Shown piece by piece: positions 16,533-26,374 of a stretch of DNA of 64,000 nucleotides. The notes beneath the pieces are model-generated. The model searched no databases. It was not told the DNA's origin and worked only from the letters and a program-made list of their open reading frames with translations. Each line of letters begins with the position of its first letter. Within the stretch, counting starts at the first letter, position 1. Origin of the DNA: Halopseudomonas xiamenensis (GTDB lineage: Bacteria; Pseudomonadota; Gammaproteobacteria; Pseudomonadales; Pseudomonadaceae); contig NZ_JACLGO010000018.1 of NCBI RefSeq assembly GCF_014219065.1, positions 25,307-89,306 of the forward strand. The letters run 5' to 3'. The position numbers and the translations under genes were made by a program.

Positions 16533-17354
16533 CTAGTTGACCCGTTCTACCATCAACCGCACGCTCTGCTGCTGGGCGCTGCGGGTGGTGGTGCGCCGGC
16601 CGACGTCACGATCCTGACTGTGGTCCAGGTCATCCACACCGCCTATGGTTACCCATTCGCCGAGGCGGGTGGTGACCACGGTATCGGCTCTCTGTACCTC
16701 GATGACGTCGTCACCGGTCGGGCGCAGTCGATCGTTGCTGGCACTCAGGGTGATGGTCGCAAGGTCGCCATTGAGGCGCACCGTGGCATAGAAACCGGCG
16801 GTCACGTCATGATATTCCGTCTGCCGCATTACCTGGCCGTAGACATTGGTGGTGGTCGTGGTCAGCGGGATACTCTGGCCGGTCTGGATCAGTACCGGAC
16901 TGCCTTCGCTGGCGAGGATGACCCGTGTGCCGTCATTGGCGCCACGGGTCTCGCGGCGAATGACCCGGCCCTGGTTGCTGCTCCCGGGGCGACCGACGAC
17001 GATATCGCCAGCACCGGTTTCGATGCGCCCATCCACCCGGTAACCGCTCTGGCTGCCGAGCGAGCTGCCACTGTGGCTGACACTGATGCGCAGCTGCGCC
17101 GGTTGCCGGTCAAGATCCGCCAGCAGGGCACGAATTTCCTGCAGGCGTTGCGGCTCGGCGCGAATGATCAGCTGGTTGCCATGGGCGGAAACCCGCTCGT
17201 CAGGGCGCAGCAACGGCTGGATGGCGGGCAGCAGATCCTCGGCCATGTTGTAGCCGAGGGGGATGATCTCGGTCCTGGGCGCAGCGGCAAGCTGGGCGGA
17301 GCCCAGGAGCAAGAGCAGGGTGGCGCACAGGGTCAGAAAAGGTCGCAGGTTCAT
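16533..17354 (-). CDS. Secretin-N-domain-like periplasmic protein
   Basis: The protein has 273 residues, with a signal peptide (MNLRPFLTLCATLLLLLG...LAAA). A secretin-N-like domain (about residues 30-90, PLGYNMAEDLLPAIQPLL, ANQLIIRAEP-like HGNQLIIRAEP, LLADLDRQPAQL) is followed by a beta-rich region with GQSIPL and GEWVTIGGV that resembles the early secretin fold. It lacks the membrane-spanning secretin gate, so it cannot form a full outer-membrane channel. No type II or III secretion genes are close. It stands alone between aceA and a GNAT gene, an arrangement I recall from other pseudomonads. Function unknown; possibly an assembly or scaffold protein. Confidence 0.75.
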   Translation of the reverse strand: MNLRPFLTLCATLLLLLGSAQLAAAPRTEIIPLGYNMAEDLLPAIQPLLRPDERVSAHGNQLIIRAEPQRLQEIRALLADLDRQPAQLRISVSHSGSSLGSQSGYRVDGRIETGAGDIVVGRPGSSNQGRVIRRETRGANDGTRVILASEGSPVLIQTGQSIPLTTTTTNVYGQVMRQTEYHDVTAGFYATVRLNGDLATITLSASNDRLRPTGDDVIEVQRADTVVTTRLGEWVTIGGVDDLDHSQDRDVGRRTTTRSAQQQSVRLMVERVN

Positions 17355-17461
17355 GGCGCAATCTCATGGGGACCGAACCAGAGTTTAGCAGCTGGACCGT
17401 ACTCCAGGAATGTAACGCGCCCGCGCCCCGCCGGCGAAACCGCGGTTGCCGCAGTGCTGTC

Positions 17462-17535
17462 GTCGAGCAGGGGCTCGACAACCCGGTGTCGGCGCTGCAT
17501 TCGGGTATCGGGGTGTAGCGCGCCTGCGCTACGCC
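17462..17535. repeat. REP-like two-part palindrome, copy A
   Basis: The first part is GTCGAGCAGGGGCTCGAC (17462-17479); about 30 bases later comes a GGGGTGTAGCGC...GCGCTACGCC palindrome (17510-17535). The same two modules recur at 52234-52305 and 63671-63744, and the second alone at 42773. All are intergenic. Confidence 0.75.
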
Positions 17536-17593
17536 AGCGGAAGTGCAGCCAGCACCTCGGGGCTGTCATCGAGTATGCTGGACGACCCAGTCA

Positions 17594-18034
17594 TCAATCT
17601 TCAGTCTGGATATCAGCGGTTTTCCAGCGCATATCCTGGTGCGGTATGCCGGCATCGAGGTAGGTGTCGGAGCAGGTTTCAAAGCCAAGCTGGCGATAGA
17701 ACTCCAGCGCATGGGTCTGCGCCGACAGGGTCAGGGAGGTCATGCCGGCACTCTGGGCATGCTCCATGACCGCCCGCATCAGCACATGCCCCAGCCCCTG
17801 GCCACGGGCCGAGACCAGCAGGGCGACACGGCCGATGCGCCCACTGTCCAGCAGCCTGGCGGTGCCGACCGATTGCTGGTCCAGGGTCAGCAGAAAGTGC
17901 GTCGCACCGGCATCGTCCGCATCCCACTCCAGCTCCGCCGGCACCTTCTGTTCGTCGATGAACACGGTCTGGCGGATGCTGCGCAGCGCAGGGGTCGAGT
18001 TCCAGTCCGCGGTGCGGACCTGCACGTCACTCAT
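17594..18034 (-). CDS. GNAT-family N-acetyltransferase
   Basis: A 146-residue acetyltransferase of the GNAT superfamily (ElaA/YjcF-like). The acetyl-CoA loop motif is VSARGQGLGHVLMRAVMEHA, following RIGRVALL, and the C-terminus has the typical ALEFYRQLGFE motif. N-terminal RSIRQTVFIDEQKVPAELEWD is typical of this subgroup. The substrate is unknown. It overlaps the end of roxA by 8 bases, indicating translational coupling. Confidence 0.88.
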   Translation of the reverse strand: MSDVQVRTADWNSTPALRSIRQTVFIDEQKVPAELEWDADDAGATHFLLTLDQQSVGTARLLDSGRIGRVALLVSARGQGLGHVLMRAVMEHAQSAGMTSLTLSAQTHALEFYRQLGFETCSDTYLDAGIPHQDMRWKTADIQTED

Positions 18035-19199
18035 CGTCTTCCTCCAGCAACAGGTCGCCCTTGGCCAGCAGCTGTTCGAGCAGTTGCATCGCTTCCGGGT
18101 CGCTGCGCCAGGCCTGCAGTTGCTCGGCTCCCAGATAGTCCTGGTTGCAGATCAGTTGCACCAGCGGCAGCAGCCGCGTCGGCAGCAGGCAGTGCTCGCC
18201 ACTGGCGAACAGCATGAGGTAGTGCTCCTGCTCCTGGCGCCAGGCCAGTCGCGCGCTGGAATTGCGTATCAGACCGTAATCGTGATCAAGCGCCTCGGCC
18301 AGCAACTGTGCGTCCGGCTCCTGGGCCTGCAGTTGCTCGGGATAGCGCGGCTCGGTCATGAAGCGACCGAACCAGGTGCCCAGCGCCTCGCGGTCCTGCA
18401 CCAGTTCGAGAACCAGGCGCTGCAGCCGTTCGACGGTCTGCTCATCGATCTGCGCCGGGTCGGCGGGCAGGGCGAGGCCGGCATCGCTGTAGCGCTGCTG
18501 GTCGCCCAGGTACTGGCTGAGGAAGTCGGTGAAATGGGTCAGCACTTCGGCATGACTGGGCGCACGAAAGCCTACCGACCAGGTCATGCACTCGTCCTCG
18601 GCGATGCCGTAATGAGCCAGCCCCGGCGGCAGATAGAGCATATCGCCTGGCGCCAGAACCCACTCGTCCTGCTGTTCGAACTGGCTGAGAATACGCAGGT
18701 CCGGGTGCTCCAGCAGCGGACTGTCGGCATCGCACTGCTGGCCGATCTTCCAGCGCCGGTGACCCTGGGTCTGCAGCAGGAACACGTCGTAGTTGTCGTA
18801 ATGCGGACCGACACTGCCGCCGGGCGCCGCATAGCTGATCATCACGTCATCCACCCGCCAGCTGGGCAGGAAGCGGAACGCCCGCAGCAGCTCGGCGACC
18901 TCGGGAACGAACTGGTCGACCGCCTGCACCAGCAGGGTCCAGTTCCGCTCGGGAAGATGGCGATAATCGTCCTCGGCGAAGGGGCCACGACGCAGCTCCC
19001 AGGGCGTGGCCCCGTGCTCCAACACGATGCGTGATTCGACTTCTTCCTCCAGTGACAACCCGGCCAGTTCATCGGCTGTCAGCGGGTTGTCGAACCCGGC
19101 GAACGCCTGACGGATCAGCAAAGGTTTTCGCTGCCAGTAATCGCGGAGAAATTCGTCGGCCGGCATGCCGCCAGGCAGGGTGGTAACGGATAGGGACAT
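18027..19199 (-). CDS. roxA: Ribosomal protein uL16 arginine hydroxylase (JmjC/cupin)
   Basis: This 390-residue 2-oxoglutarate/Fe(II)-dependent oxygenase hydroxylates an arginine of ribosomal protein L16 in E. coli (YcfD/RoxA). The iron triad is visible: H133 and D135 in GPHYDNYD, and H196 in PPGLAHYG. The ATG at 19197-19199 with GAGG upstream gives a length close to known orthologues; an extended frame upstream lacks a start. It belongs to a minus-strand run after purB and ends overlapping the GNAT gene. Confidence 0.92.
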   Translation of the reverse strand: MSLSVTTLPGGMPADEFLRDYWQRKPLLIRQAFAGFDNPLTADELAGLSLEEEVESRIVLEHGATPWELRRGPFAEDDYRHLPERNWTLLVQAVDQFVPEVAELLRAFRFLPSWRVDDVMISYAAPGGSVGPHYDNYDVFLLQTQGHRRWKIGQQCDADSPLLEHPDLRILSQFEQQDEWVLAPGDMLYLPPGLAHYGIAEDECMTWSVGFRAPSHAEVLTHFTDFLSQYLGDQQRYSDAGLALPADPAQIDEQTVERLQRLVLELVQDREALGTWFGRFMTEPRYPEQLQAQEPDAQLLAEALDHDYGLIRNSSARLAWRQEQEHYLMLFASGEHCLLPTRLLPLVQLICNQDYLGAEQLQAWRSDPEAMQLLEQLLAKGDLLLEEDDE

Positions 19200-19287
19200 G
19201 ATGGCCTCGCAGTGCTGCGGCAGGGCGGATGGGAATGAAAAGGTCAGGCATTGCCCGGCCAAGGTGCCGGACAATGCCGCAAGGCAC

Positions 19288-20670
<1,383 letters not shown>

Positions 20671-20703
20671 TCATAAGGCTGGCTGAAAGGCGCAAATGAT
20701 ACA

Positions 20704-21576
20704 TCATTTGGCCCGTCTCGCGGGCATGGCGATGCTCAGCAGGGTGGACAGGAAGATCAGGCCCGCCCCAAGCCAGGAACTGGCATCCGGCAGCTCGCCC
20801 CAGAACAGCCAGGCGATGATGCCGGAGAAGACGATGGCCAGATAACTGAACGGACCTATCCTGCCCAGCGGCGCCAGAGAATAGGCATGCGACATCACCA
20901 GTTGGGCGAGGGTGGCCAGCAGGCCGAGACCGCCAAGCAGCAACAGATCATGCGCTGTCAGGGGATGCCAGGCCCAGAACAGTGGTATGGCCGAGAACAG
21001 CGCGGCGAAGGTGGAAAAGTAGAACACGATACGGCTGGTCGGCTCGCTGCTGCTCATGATCCGGATCGACACCCAGGCCATGGCCGCCAGCAGGCTTGCA
21101 CCGATACCCACCAAGCCCTTGATATCGAACAAGGCGCCGGTTGGTTTGGCGACCAGCAGCACGCCGGCAAAACCGAGCAGCACCAGCAGCATCATGCGCT
21201 GGGTCAGTTGCTCACGCAGGAACAGCCAGGCCAGGATCGGCGTGAACACCGGTGCCGCATAGGTGAAGACCATGGCGTCGGCCAACGGCAAGTGGGCAAT
21301 GGCGTAGAAGAAGCAGTACATCGCACCCAGCCCGTAGAAAGCGCGCAGCATGTGGCTGCCCAGGCGCTGGGTACGGAATGGCGCGAAGCCGCGCAACAGA
21401 ATCATCGGCAGGAAGAACAGCATACCGATGAGATTGCGAGCGAAGACGATGGTCTCGTTGTTGACCGTGACCGAGGCTTCGCGAATCAGTACGCCCATCA
21501 GCGAAAACAGCAGCGCCGACAATGCCAGCAGCGCAGCTCCCTTGCCAAGCTGTTCGCTGCGGGCGGCTTCAGCCAT
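20704..21576 (-). CDS. EamA-family (DMT) transporter
   Basis: An integral membrane protein of 290 residues with about ten helices in two EamA repeats (first ALLALSALLFSLMGVLIREA, second starting near GLVGIGASLLAAMAWVSIRI). EamA proteins export amino acids or other metabolites; substrate unknown. It overlaps hflD by 8 bases and precedes purB by 45 bases, so it is part of the mnmA-hflD-purB transcription unit. Confidence 0.85.
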   Translation of the reverse strand: MAEAARSEQLGKGAALLALSALLFSLMGVLIREASVTVNNETIVFARNLIGMLFFLPMILLRGFAPFRTQRLGSHMLRAFYGLGAMYCFFYAIAHLPLADAMVFTYAAPVFTPILAWLFLREQLTQRMMLLVLLGFAGVLLVAKPTGALFDIKGLVGIGASLLAAMAWVSIRIMSSSEPTSRIVFYFSTFAALFSAIPLFWAWHPLTAHDLLLLGGLGLLATLAQLVMSHAYSLAPLGRIGPFSYLAIVFSGIIAWLFWGELPDASSWLGAGLIFLSTLLSIAMPARRAK

Positions 21577-22189
21577 TTAGGATGGTCCGGGTCGCCTCCA
21601 GCAGCTTGCTTCGGGAAAACAGCAGTTGCCAGCGATGGCCACCCAGTTGTCGCCACAGGCGTGCGGAACGGATGCCGGACAGCAGCAGGGCGCGGATGCG
21701 GTTGGCCACATCCGGTTGCTGCAGGTGGCGCATGTCGCCGTGTACCTGGATGCGCAAGCGCAGGGTGCTCAGCGTGTCCTGATAGGCACTGCCGAGCGAG
21801 GCCATGACATTGTCATGCAGCAGCCCGAAATGCTGGACCTGCTGCCCGGCCTGGTCCAGCCGCTGCCCGAGCACGGCGAGCATGTCGTCGCGCTTGTCCA
21901 GTTGGCGTTCCAGTGCGATCAGGTTCATGGTGTAACGCAGGGCATCGCGCTGCAGTGCCGCGGTGTCGCGCTCGAGCATGCTGGCCACGGCCTGCAGGCC
22001 GCCTCGGATCTGATGGTGCGAACCGCCGTACACGCCGAGAGTGTCGTCCGGCGAGCGTTCGAAGATGCTCTGGATCAGGCAGCCGACCGGCCCTTCACTG
22101 TACTGGCCGCTGCGCGCCAGCTTGTCGACCTGCAGCGCCGCTTCGAATATCGCGCCCAGGGCCAGAACCTGCTGTTGGTATGACGTCAT
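21569..22189 (-). CDS. hflD: HflD, high-frequency lysogenization protein homologue
   Basis: An all-helical protein of 206 residues ([21 protein letters not shown], then [16 protein letters not shown] and [14 protein letters not shown]) that matches HflD of gammaproteobacteria. In E. coli it is a peripheral membrane protein that affects phage lambda CII. Its start overlaps the mnmA stop by four bases (ATGA), and the mnmA-hflD-purB order is the conserved one. The native role in pseudomonads is not known. Confidence 0.93.
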   Translation of the reverse strand: MTSYQQQVLALGAIFEAALQVDKLARSGQYSEGPVGCLIQSIFERSPDDTLGVYGGSHHQIRGGLQAVASMLERDTAALQRDALRYTMNLIALERQLDKRDDMLAVLGQRLDQAGQQVQHFGLLHDNVMASLGSAYQDTLSTLRLRIQVHGDMRHLQQPDVANRIRALLLSGIRSARLWRQLGGHRWQLLFSRSKLLEATRTILNG

Positions 22190-23313
22190 GCTGCGGCCTC
22201 GTCAAAGGCCGGGATCGCCCGCTCGATAACGCCGCCCCCCAGGCATACATCATCCTGGTACAGCACCACCGACTGTCCCGGCGTGACCGCACGCTGGGGC
22301 TGATCGAAGCGGATCAGGTAGCCGTTCGCGCCGGGCTCGATGGTGCAGTCCTGATCCGGCTGGCGGTAGCGCACCTTGGCGGTCAAACGCATGGGCTCGC
22401 TGATCTGCAGCGGATTGACCCAGTAGATGCTGGAGCATTCCAGCGCGCTGGAAAACAGCCAGGGATGGTCGTTGCCCTGGCCGACCACCAGCACGTTGCG
22501 TGTCAGATCCTTGCGCAGAACATACCAGGGCTCCTCGCCGGCGCCCTGCAGTCCACCGATTCCGAGGCCCTGGCGCTGGCCGATGGTGTGATACATCAGG
22601 CCATGGTGGCGGCCGATGACCTGGCCGTCGGTGGTTTCGATATCGCCCGGCTGGGCCGGGAGATATCGCTTGAGGAAGTCGCTGAAGCGCCGCTCGCCGA
22701 TGAAGCAGATGCCGGTGGAGTCCTTCTTGCGCGCGGTCGCCAACTGGTATTTCTCGGCAATGCGTCGCACTTCGGGCTTTTCCAGTTCACCGACCGGGAA
22801 CAGGGTGCGCGCCAGTTGCTCACCGGCCACCGCATGCAGGAAATAGCTCTGGTCCTTGTTGCTGTCCAGGCCGCGCAGCAGCAGTGTCTGCCCGTCACGG
22901 TCAGCGCGCCGGGTGTAATGACCGGTGGCGATCAGATCGGCGCCGAGCATCAGGGCATAGTCCAGGAAGGCCTTGAACTTGATTTCGCGGTTGCACAGGA
23001 TGTCCGGGTTCGGCGTGCGCCCGGCCTGGTACTCGTGCAGGAAGTGTTCGAACACGTTATCCCAGTACTCGGCGGCAAAGTTGGCGGTATGCAGCTTGAT
23101 GCCGAGCCTGTCGCTCACGGCCTGGGCATCTGCCAGGTCATCCATGGCGGTGCAGTACTCGGTGCCGTCATCCTCGTCCCAGTTCTTCATGAACAAGCCT
23201 TCCACCTGGTAACCCTGCTCCAGGAGCAGGGCTGCGGACACGGAGGAGTCGACACCGCCGGACATGCCGACGATGACCTTGGTCTGGCTGGGGGCTTTGG
23301 CTTGCATGTTCAT
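22186..23313 (-). CDS. mnmA: tRNA-specific 2-thiouridylase MnmA
   Basis: MnmA (375 residues) adds sulfur to U34 of tRNA Glu, Gln and Lys. The PP-loop GMSGGVDSS is near residue 16, the first catalytic cysteine lies in [12 protein letters not shown] and the second in [13 protein letters not shown], and the C-terminal beta-barrel domain includes the [12 protein letters not shown] stretch. The start codon has a weak Shine-Dalgarno and lies one base after the stop of the nudix gene, so translation is probably coupled. It is the second gene of the minus-strand run. Confidence 0.97.
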   Translation of the reverse strand: MNMQAKAPSQTKVIVGMSGGVDSSVSAALLLEQGYQVEGLFMKNWDEDDGTEYCTAMDDLADAQAVSDRLGIKLHTANFAAEYWDNVFEHFLHEYQAGRTPNPDILCNREIKFKAFLDYALMLGADLIATGHYTRRADRDGQTLLLRGLDSNKDQSYFLHAVAGEQLARTLFPVGELEKPEVRRIAEKYQLATARKKDSTGICFIGERRFSDFLKRYLPAQPGDIETTDGQVIGRHHGLMYHTIGQRQGLGIGGLQGAGEEPWYVLRKDLTRNVLVVGQGNDHPWLFSSALECSSIYWVNPLQISEPMRLTAKVRYRQPDQDCTIEPGANGYLIRFDQPQRAVTPGQSVVLYQDDVCLGGGVIERAIPAFDEAAA

Positions 23314-23314
23314 A

Positions 23315-23749
23315 TCAACGAATCAGATCCAGTGGATAGCGCGGTTTGTTCAGGTAATCGAGGATGCATTCCAGCACCAGCGGGCTGCGCAGCTCGGACT
23401 GGCGGGCGTGGATCTCATCCAGCGTCATCCAGTGGGCCCGGAGAATGCCGGTATCAAGCTCCAGCTCAGGCTGATGTGTCAGCGGCAGGGCGGTGAAGCA
23501 GGTACGCTGGTAGGTCACACCGTTTTCGCCACGAAACAGGTAGACTCCGGTGACGCCGGTTATTTCTATGGTCCAGGCGGTTTCTTCCAGGGTTTCGCGA
23601 TGGGCGGCCTGTATAAGACTTTCGTCGGCTTCCAAATGGCCAGCGGGCTGGTTGAATACAACACGATTGTTGCTGAGTTCCTCAACCATGAGATACCGCC
23701 CTTGATCCTCGACAATGGTGGCGACGGTAACGTGAGGTATAAAGCGCAT
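23315..23749 (-). CDS. Nudix hydrolase (NudJ-like)
   Basis: A 144-residue Nudix hydrolase. The Nudix box reads [23 protein letters not shown] in outline (G-x5-E-x7-RE-x2-EE), with a QPAGHLE lead-in typical of NudJ, a nucleoside di/triphosphate and thiamine-pyrophosphate phosphatase placed before mnmA in many gammaproteobacteria. It is the first gene of the nudix-mnmA-hflD-EamA-purB-roxA-GNAT run. Confidence 0.9.
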   Translation of the reverse strand: MRFIPHVTVATIVEDQGRYLMVEELSNNRVVFNQPAGHLEADESLIQAAHRETLEETAWTIEITGVTGVYLFRGENGVTYQRTCFTALPLTHQPELELDTGILRAHWMTLDEIHARQSELRSPLVLECILDYLNKPRYPLDLIR

Positions 23750-23888
23750 GAACTACTCCCGATTCAGGGTCGATAGGTTACCGTAAACAACCCGCCGGGT
23801 GAATGCCCGTCGGACCGTTGAGTCGGAGCGGCTGGATTTGAATGGAAAAACGGCTAGGATGCCATGAGCGGTTTTTCTGTAGTGGGCA

Positions 23889-23903
23889 TGTAGTCACACT
23901 ACA
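23889..23903. promoter_or_regulatory. Perfect TGTAGT-N3-ACTACA palindrome upstream of icd
   Basis: TGTAGTCACACTACA is a perfect arm palindrome (ATGTAGT-CAC-ACTACAT when extended by one base). It fits the TGTARTNNNAYTACA pattern I recall for HexR-type regulators. It lies 188 bases before the icd start. The gene-free stretch 23750-24090 holds this site, the related one at 23992, and nothing else I can support. Confidence 0.6.
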
Positions 23904-23991
23904 TAATGACAGCAATGCAATTAGCCTGCCGTCTTGAGCAGGCGATTTTACCGTAAAAACAAAGAGTCTCGGCAGAAAGTGCGTGACTTTA

Positions 23992-24006
23992 TGTAGGAAA
24001 ACTACA
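23992..24006. promoter_or_regulatory. TGTAG-N5-CTACA palindrome upstream of icd, second copy
   Basis: TGTAGGAAAACTACA has the same arms and spacing as the site at 23889, with one difference from the stricter pattern. The two sites are 103 bases apart centre to centre, nearly ten helical turns, compatible with cooperative looping. It is 85 bases before the icd start. Confidence 0.55.
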
Positions 24007-24090
24007 ACAATATGGCCCACCAAGAGCCGTATTCTTTCTGATCCGGATCAACCCTCCGGGTCTTCACTGACAACGACAACGGAGTCACAA

Positions 24091-25350
24091 ATGGGATACC
24101 AAAAGATCCAGGTGCCGGCCAACGGCGACAAAATTACCGTTAATGCCGACCTTTCCCTGAACGTACCTGACAACCCGATCATCCCTTACATCGAAGGTGA
24201 TGGCATCGGTGTCGATATTTCCCCGGTCATGATCAAGGTCGTCGATGCGGCTGTTGAGAAAGCCTACGGCGGCAAGCGCAAGATCTCCTGGATGGAAGTC
24301 TTCGCCGGTGAAAAGGCCACCCAGGTATATGACCAGGACACCTGGCTCCCAGAAGAAACTCTGGACGCAGTCAAGGACTACGTTGTTTCCATCAAGGGTC
24401 CTCTGACCACGCCGGTAGGTGGTGGTATCCGCTCGCTGAACGTTGCCCTGCGTCAGCAGCTCGACCTGTACGTCTGCCAGCGTCCGGTTCGCTGGTTCAC
24501 TGGCGTACCCAGCCCGGTCAAGAACCCGGGCGATGTCGACATGGTCATCTTCCGCGAGAACTCCGAAGACATCTACGCTGGTGTCGAGTGGAAGGCCGGC
24601 TCCCCTGAAGCCGAGAAGGTCATCAAGTTCCTCACCGAGGAAATGGGTGTTACCAAGATCCGTTTCACCGAAGGTTGCGGTATCGGCATCAAGCCGGTTT
24701 CCGAGCAGGGCACCAAGCGCCTCATGCGCCAGGCTCTGCAGTATGCAGTGGACAACGATCGCAGCTCCGTGACCATCGTGCACAAGGGCAACATCATGAA
24801 GTTCACCGAAGGTGCCTTCAAGGAGTGGGGCTACGAAGTCGCCCGTGACGAGTTCGGCGCCGAGCTGCTGGATGGCGGCCCGTGGATGCAGTTCAAGAAC
24901 CCGAACACCGGCAAGAACATCGTGGTAAAAGACGCCATTGCTGATGCCATGCTGCAACAGATCCTGCTGCGCCCGGCCGAGTATGACGTAATCGCTACCC
25001 TGAACCTGAACGGTGACTACCTGTCCGATGCGCTGGCTGCCGAAGTAGGCGGTATCGGTATCGCTCCGGGTGCCAACCTGTCCGACTCGGTTGCCATGTT
25101 CGAAGCGACCCACGGTACTGCACCGAAGTACGCAGGCCAGGACAAGGTGAACCCCGGTTCGCTGATCCTCTCCGCCGAAATGATGCTGCGTCACATGGGC
25201 TGGGTGGAAGCGGCTGACCTGATCATCAAGGGCACCGAAGGCGCCATCGCCAACAAGACCGTCACCTATGACTTCGAGCGTCTGATGGACGGCGCGACTC
25301 TGCGCAAGTGCTCCGAGTTCGGTGACGACCTGATCGCGGCGATGAGCTGA
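24091..25350 (+). CDS. icd: NADP-dependent isocitrate dehydrogenase
   Basis: Icd (419 residues) is the homodimeric E. coli-type enzyme that oxidises isocitrate to 2-oxoglutarate. It shows [13 protein letters not shown], the substrate loop [13 protein letters not shown] with the regulatory serine, and [19 protein letters not shown] near the C-terminus. In E. coli that serine is phosphorylated by AceK to direct carbon to the glyoxylate shunt, encoded here by aceA. The ATG at 24091 (MGYQKIQVP) is preceded by CGGAG. Convergent with cspD, with a strong terminator between. Confidence 0.97.
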   Translation: MGYQKIQVPANGDKITVNADLSLNVPDNPIIPYIEGDGIGVDISPVMIKVVDAAVEKAYGGKRKISWMEVFAGEKATQVYDQDTWLPEETLDAVKDYVVSIKGPLTTPVGGGIRSLNVALRQQLDLYVCQRPVRWFTGVPSPVKNPGDVDMVIFRENSEDIYAGVEWKAGSPEAEKVIKFLTEEMGVTKIRFTEGCGIGIKPVSEQGTKRLMRQALQYAVDNDRSSVTIVHKGNIMKFTEGAFKEWGYEVARDEFGAELLDGGPWMQFKNPNTGKNIVVKDAIADAMLQQILLRPAEYDVIATLNLNGDYLSDALAAEVGGIGIAPGANLSDSVAMFEATHGTAPKYAGQDKVNPGSLILSAEMMLRHMGWVEAADLIIKGTEGAIANKTVTYDFERLMDGATLRKCSEFGDDLIAAMS

Positions 25351-25377
25351 GTCTCAGCGTTTTGTGACAGGCACTGA

Positions 25378-25407
25378 CAAACAAGCCGGCATTTGCCGGC
25401 TTGTTTG
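25378..25407. terminator. icd terminator
   Basis: A perfect 14-bp stem CAAACAAGCCGGCA / TGCCGGCTTGTTTG with a 2-base centre, 27 bases past the icd stop and 46 bases from the end of convergent cspD. The stem bases TTGTTTG act as the T-rich end on either strand. Confidence 0.85.
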
Positions 25408-25453
25408 CATAGGGATGCCCGGTACAGCGAGGAACACGCGGGCAGGGTATCAG

Positions 25454-25717
25454 TTAAACAACGGTCGTCATCTCGCTCGCCCTGGCTGCTTCAGCGGTTT
25501 TGCGAACAGGTTCGCCAACCGCTTGAATATTCACGGCGTGCAGGCCCTTGGGCCCCTGGATGATGTCGAACTGTACAGGCTGTCCCGCCTTGAGCGTTCG
25601 GTACCCATCCATCTGGATAGCTGAGTAGTGAGCAAAAAGGTCTTCACTGCGTCCGTCGGCTACCACGAAGCCATATCCCTTGGCATTGTTGAACCATTTG
25701 ACCTTGCCAATCTCCAT
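25454..25717 (-). CDS. cspD: CspD-like cold-shock-domain protein
   Basis: An 87-residue protein with a cold-shock domain (GKVKWFNNAKGYGFV, LFAHYSAIQ, VQFDIIQGPKGLHAVNI) and a short C-terminal tail, as in CspD, a stationary-phase nucleic-acid binding protein that inhibits replication in E. coli. The ATG at 25715-25717 has AGAGGA seven bases upstream. It lies divergently before clpS-clpA, the conserved cspD/clpSA arrangement. Confidence 0.95.
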   Translation of the reverse strand: MEIGKVKWFNNAKGYGFVVADGRSEDLFAHYSAIQMDGYRTLKAGQPVQFDIIQGPKGLHAVNIQAVGEPVRKTAEAARASEMTTVV

Positions 25718-25989
25718 ACTGCATTCCTCTGCTGTCCCCATATATCTATGGGTGGTGAAATCCCGATATCGACATGTTCCGTGGGCGATAGCGGATACCT
25801 CCCGCAGGGCATGCCTGTTACACTTTTTAACATTGAATCAAGGCAAGTCAAGCTGGCTGCCGACAAGCTGTGTACCAGTGCACGTTTTGCCTGTAGCCTG
25901 AGGGCAAAGGGCGATGACGGGTCAGTCATGGCACAGCGAGACGGCAACCGTCCCGGAATATCAACCAGTAACACAAGATATTTGCAAAG

Positions 25990-26340
25990 ATGGAAATTCA
26001 ACTAACCTTTATGCAGGGGCCGGGTCAACCGGAGCATGAGGATGACAGCGGCCTGGCGGTAGAGACGGGCAAGCCCGAACTCAAGCCGCCGGCGCGTTAT
26101 CAGGTGGTCATGCTGAATGACGATTACACGCCGATGGATTTCGTGGTGGAAGTGCTGGAAACCTTTTTCATGCTGAACCGGGAAAGGGCTACACAGATCA
26201 TGCTCAGGGTCCATACTGAAGGCAGGGCGGTCTGCGGAGTCTACTCACGGGATGTCGCCGAAACCAAGGCAGCCCAGGTAAACGAGTACGCCAGGGAATG
26301 TCAGCACCCGCTGATGTGTCAGATAGAACGGGAAGCGTAA
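25990..26340 (+). CDS. clpS: ClpS adaptor of ClpAP
   Basis: ClpS (116 residues) binds N-end-rule substrates and delivers them to ClpA. The core has [20 protein letters not shown] (N and D of the NDD loop contact the substrate N-terminus) and [19 protein letters not shown]. It precedes clpA by 34 bases. The only in-frame ATG near the family start is at 25990. Confidence 0.97.
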   Translation: MEIQLTFMQGPGQPEHEDDSGLAVETGKPELKPPARYQVVMLNDDYTPMDFVVEVLETFFMLNRERATQIMLRVHTEGRAVCGVYSRDVAETKAAQVNEYARECQHPLMCQIEREA

Positions 26341-26374
26341 TAAAGCGACCTATGTCGCATGATGAGGGGGCACT

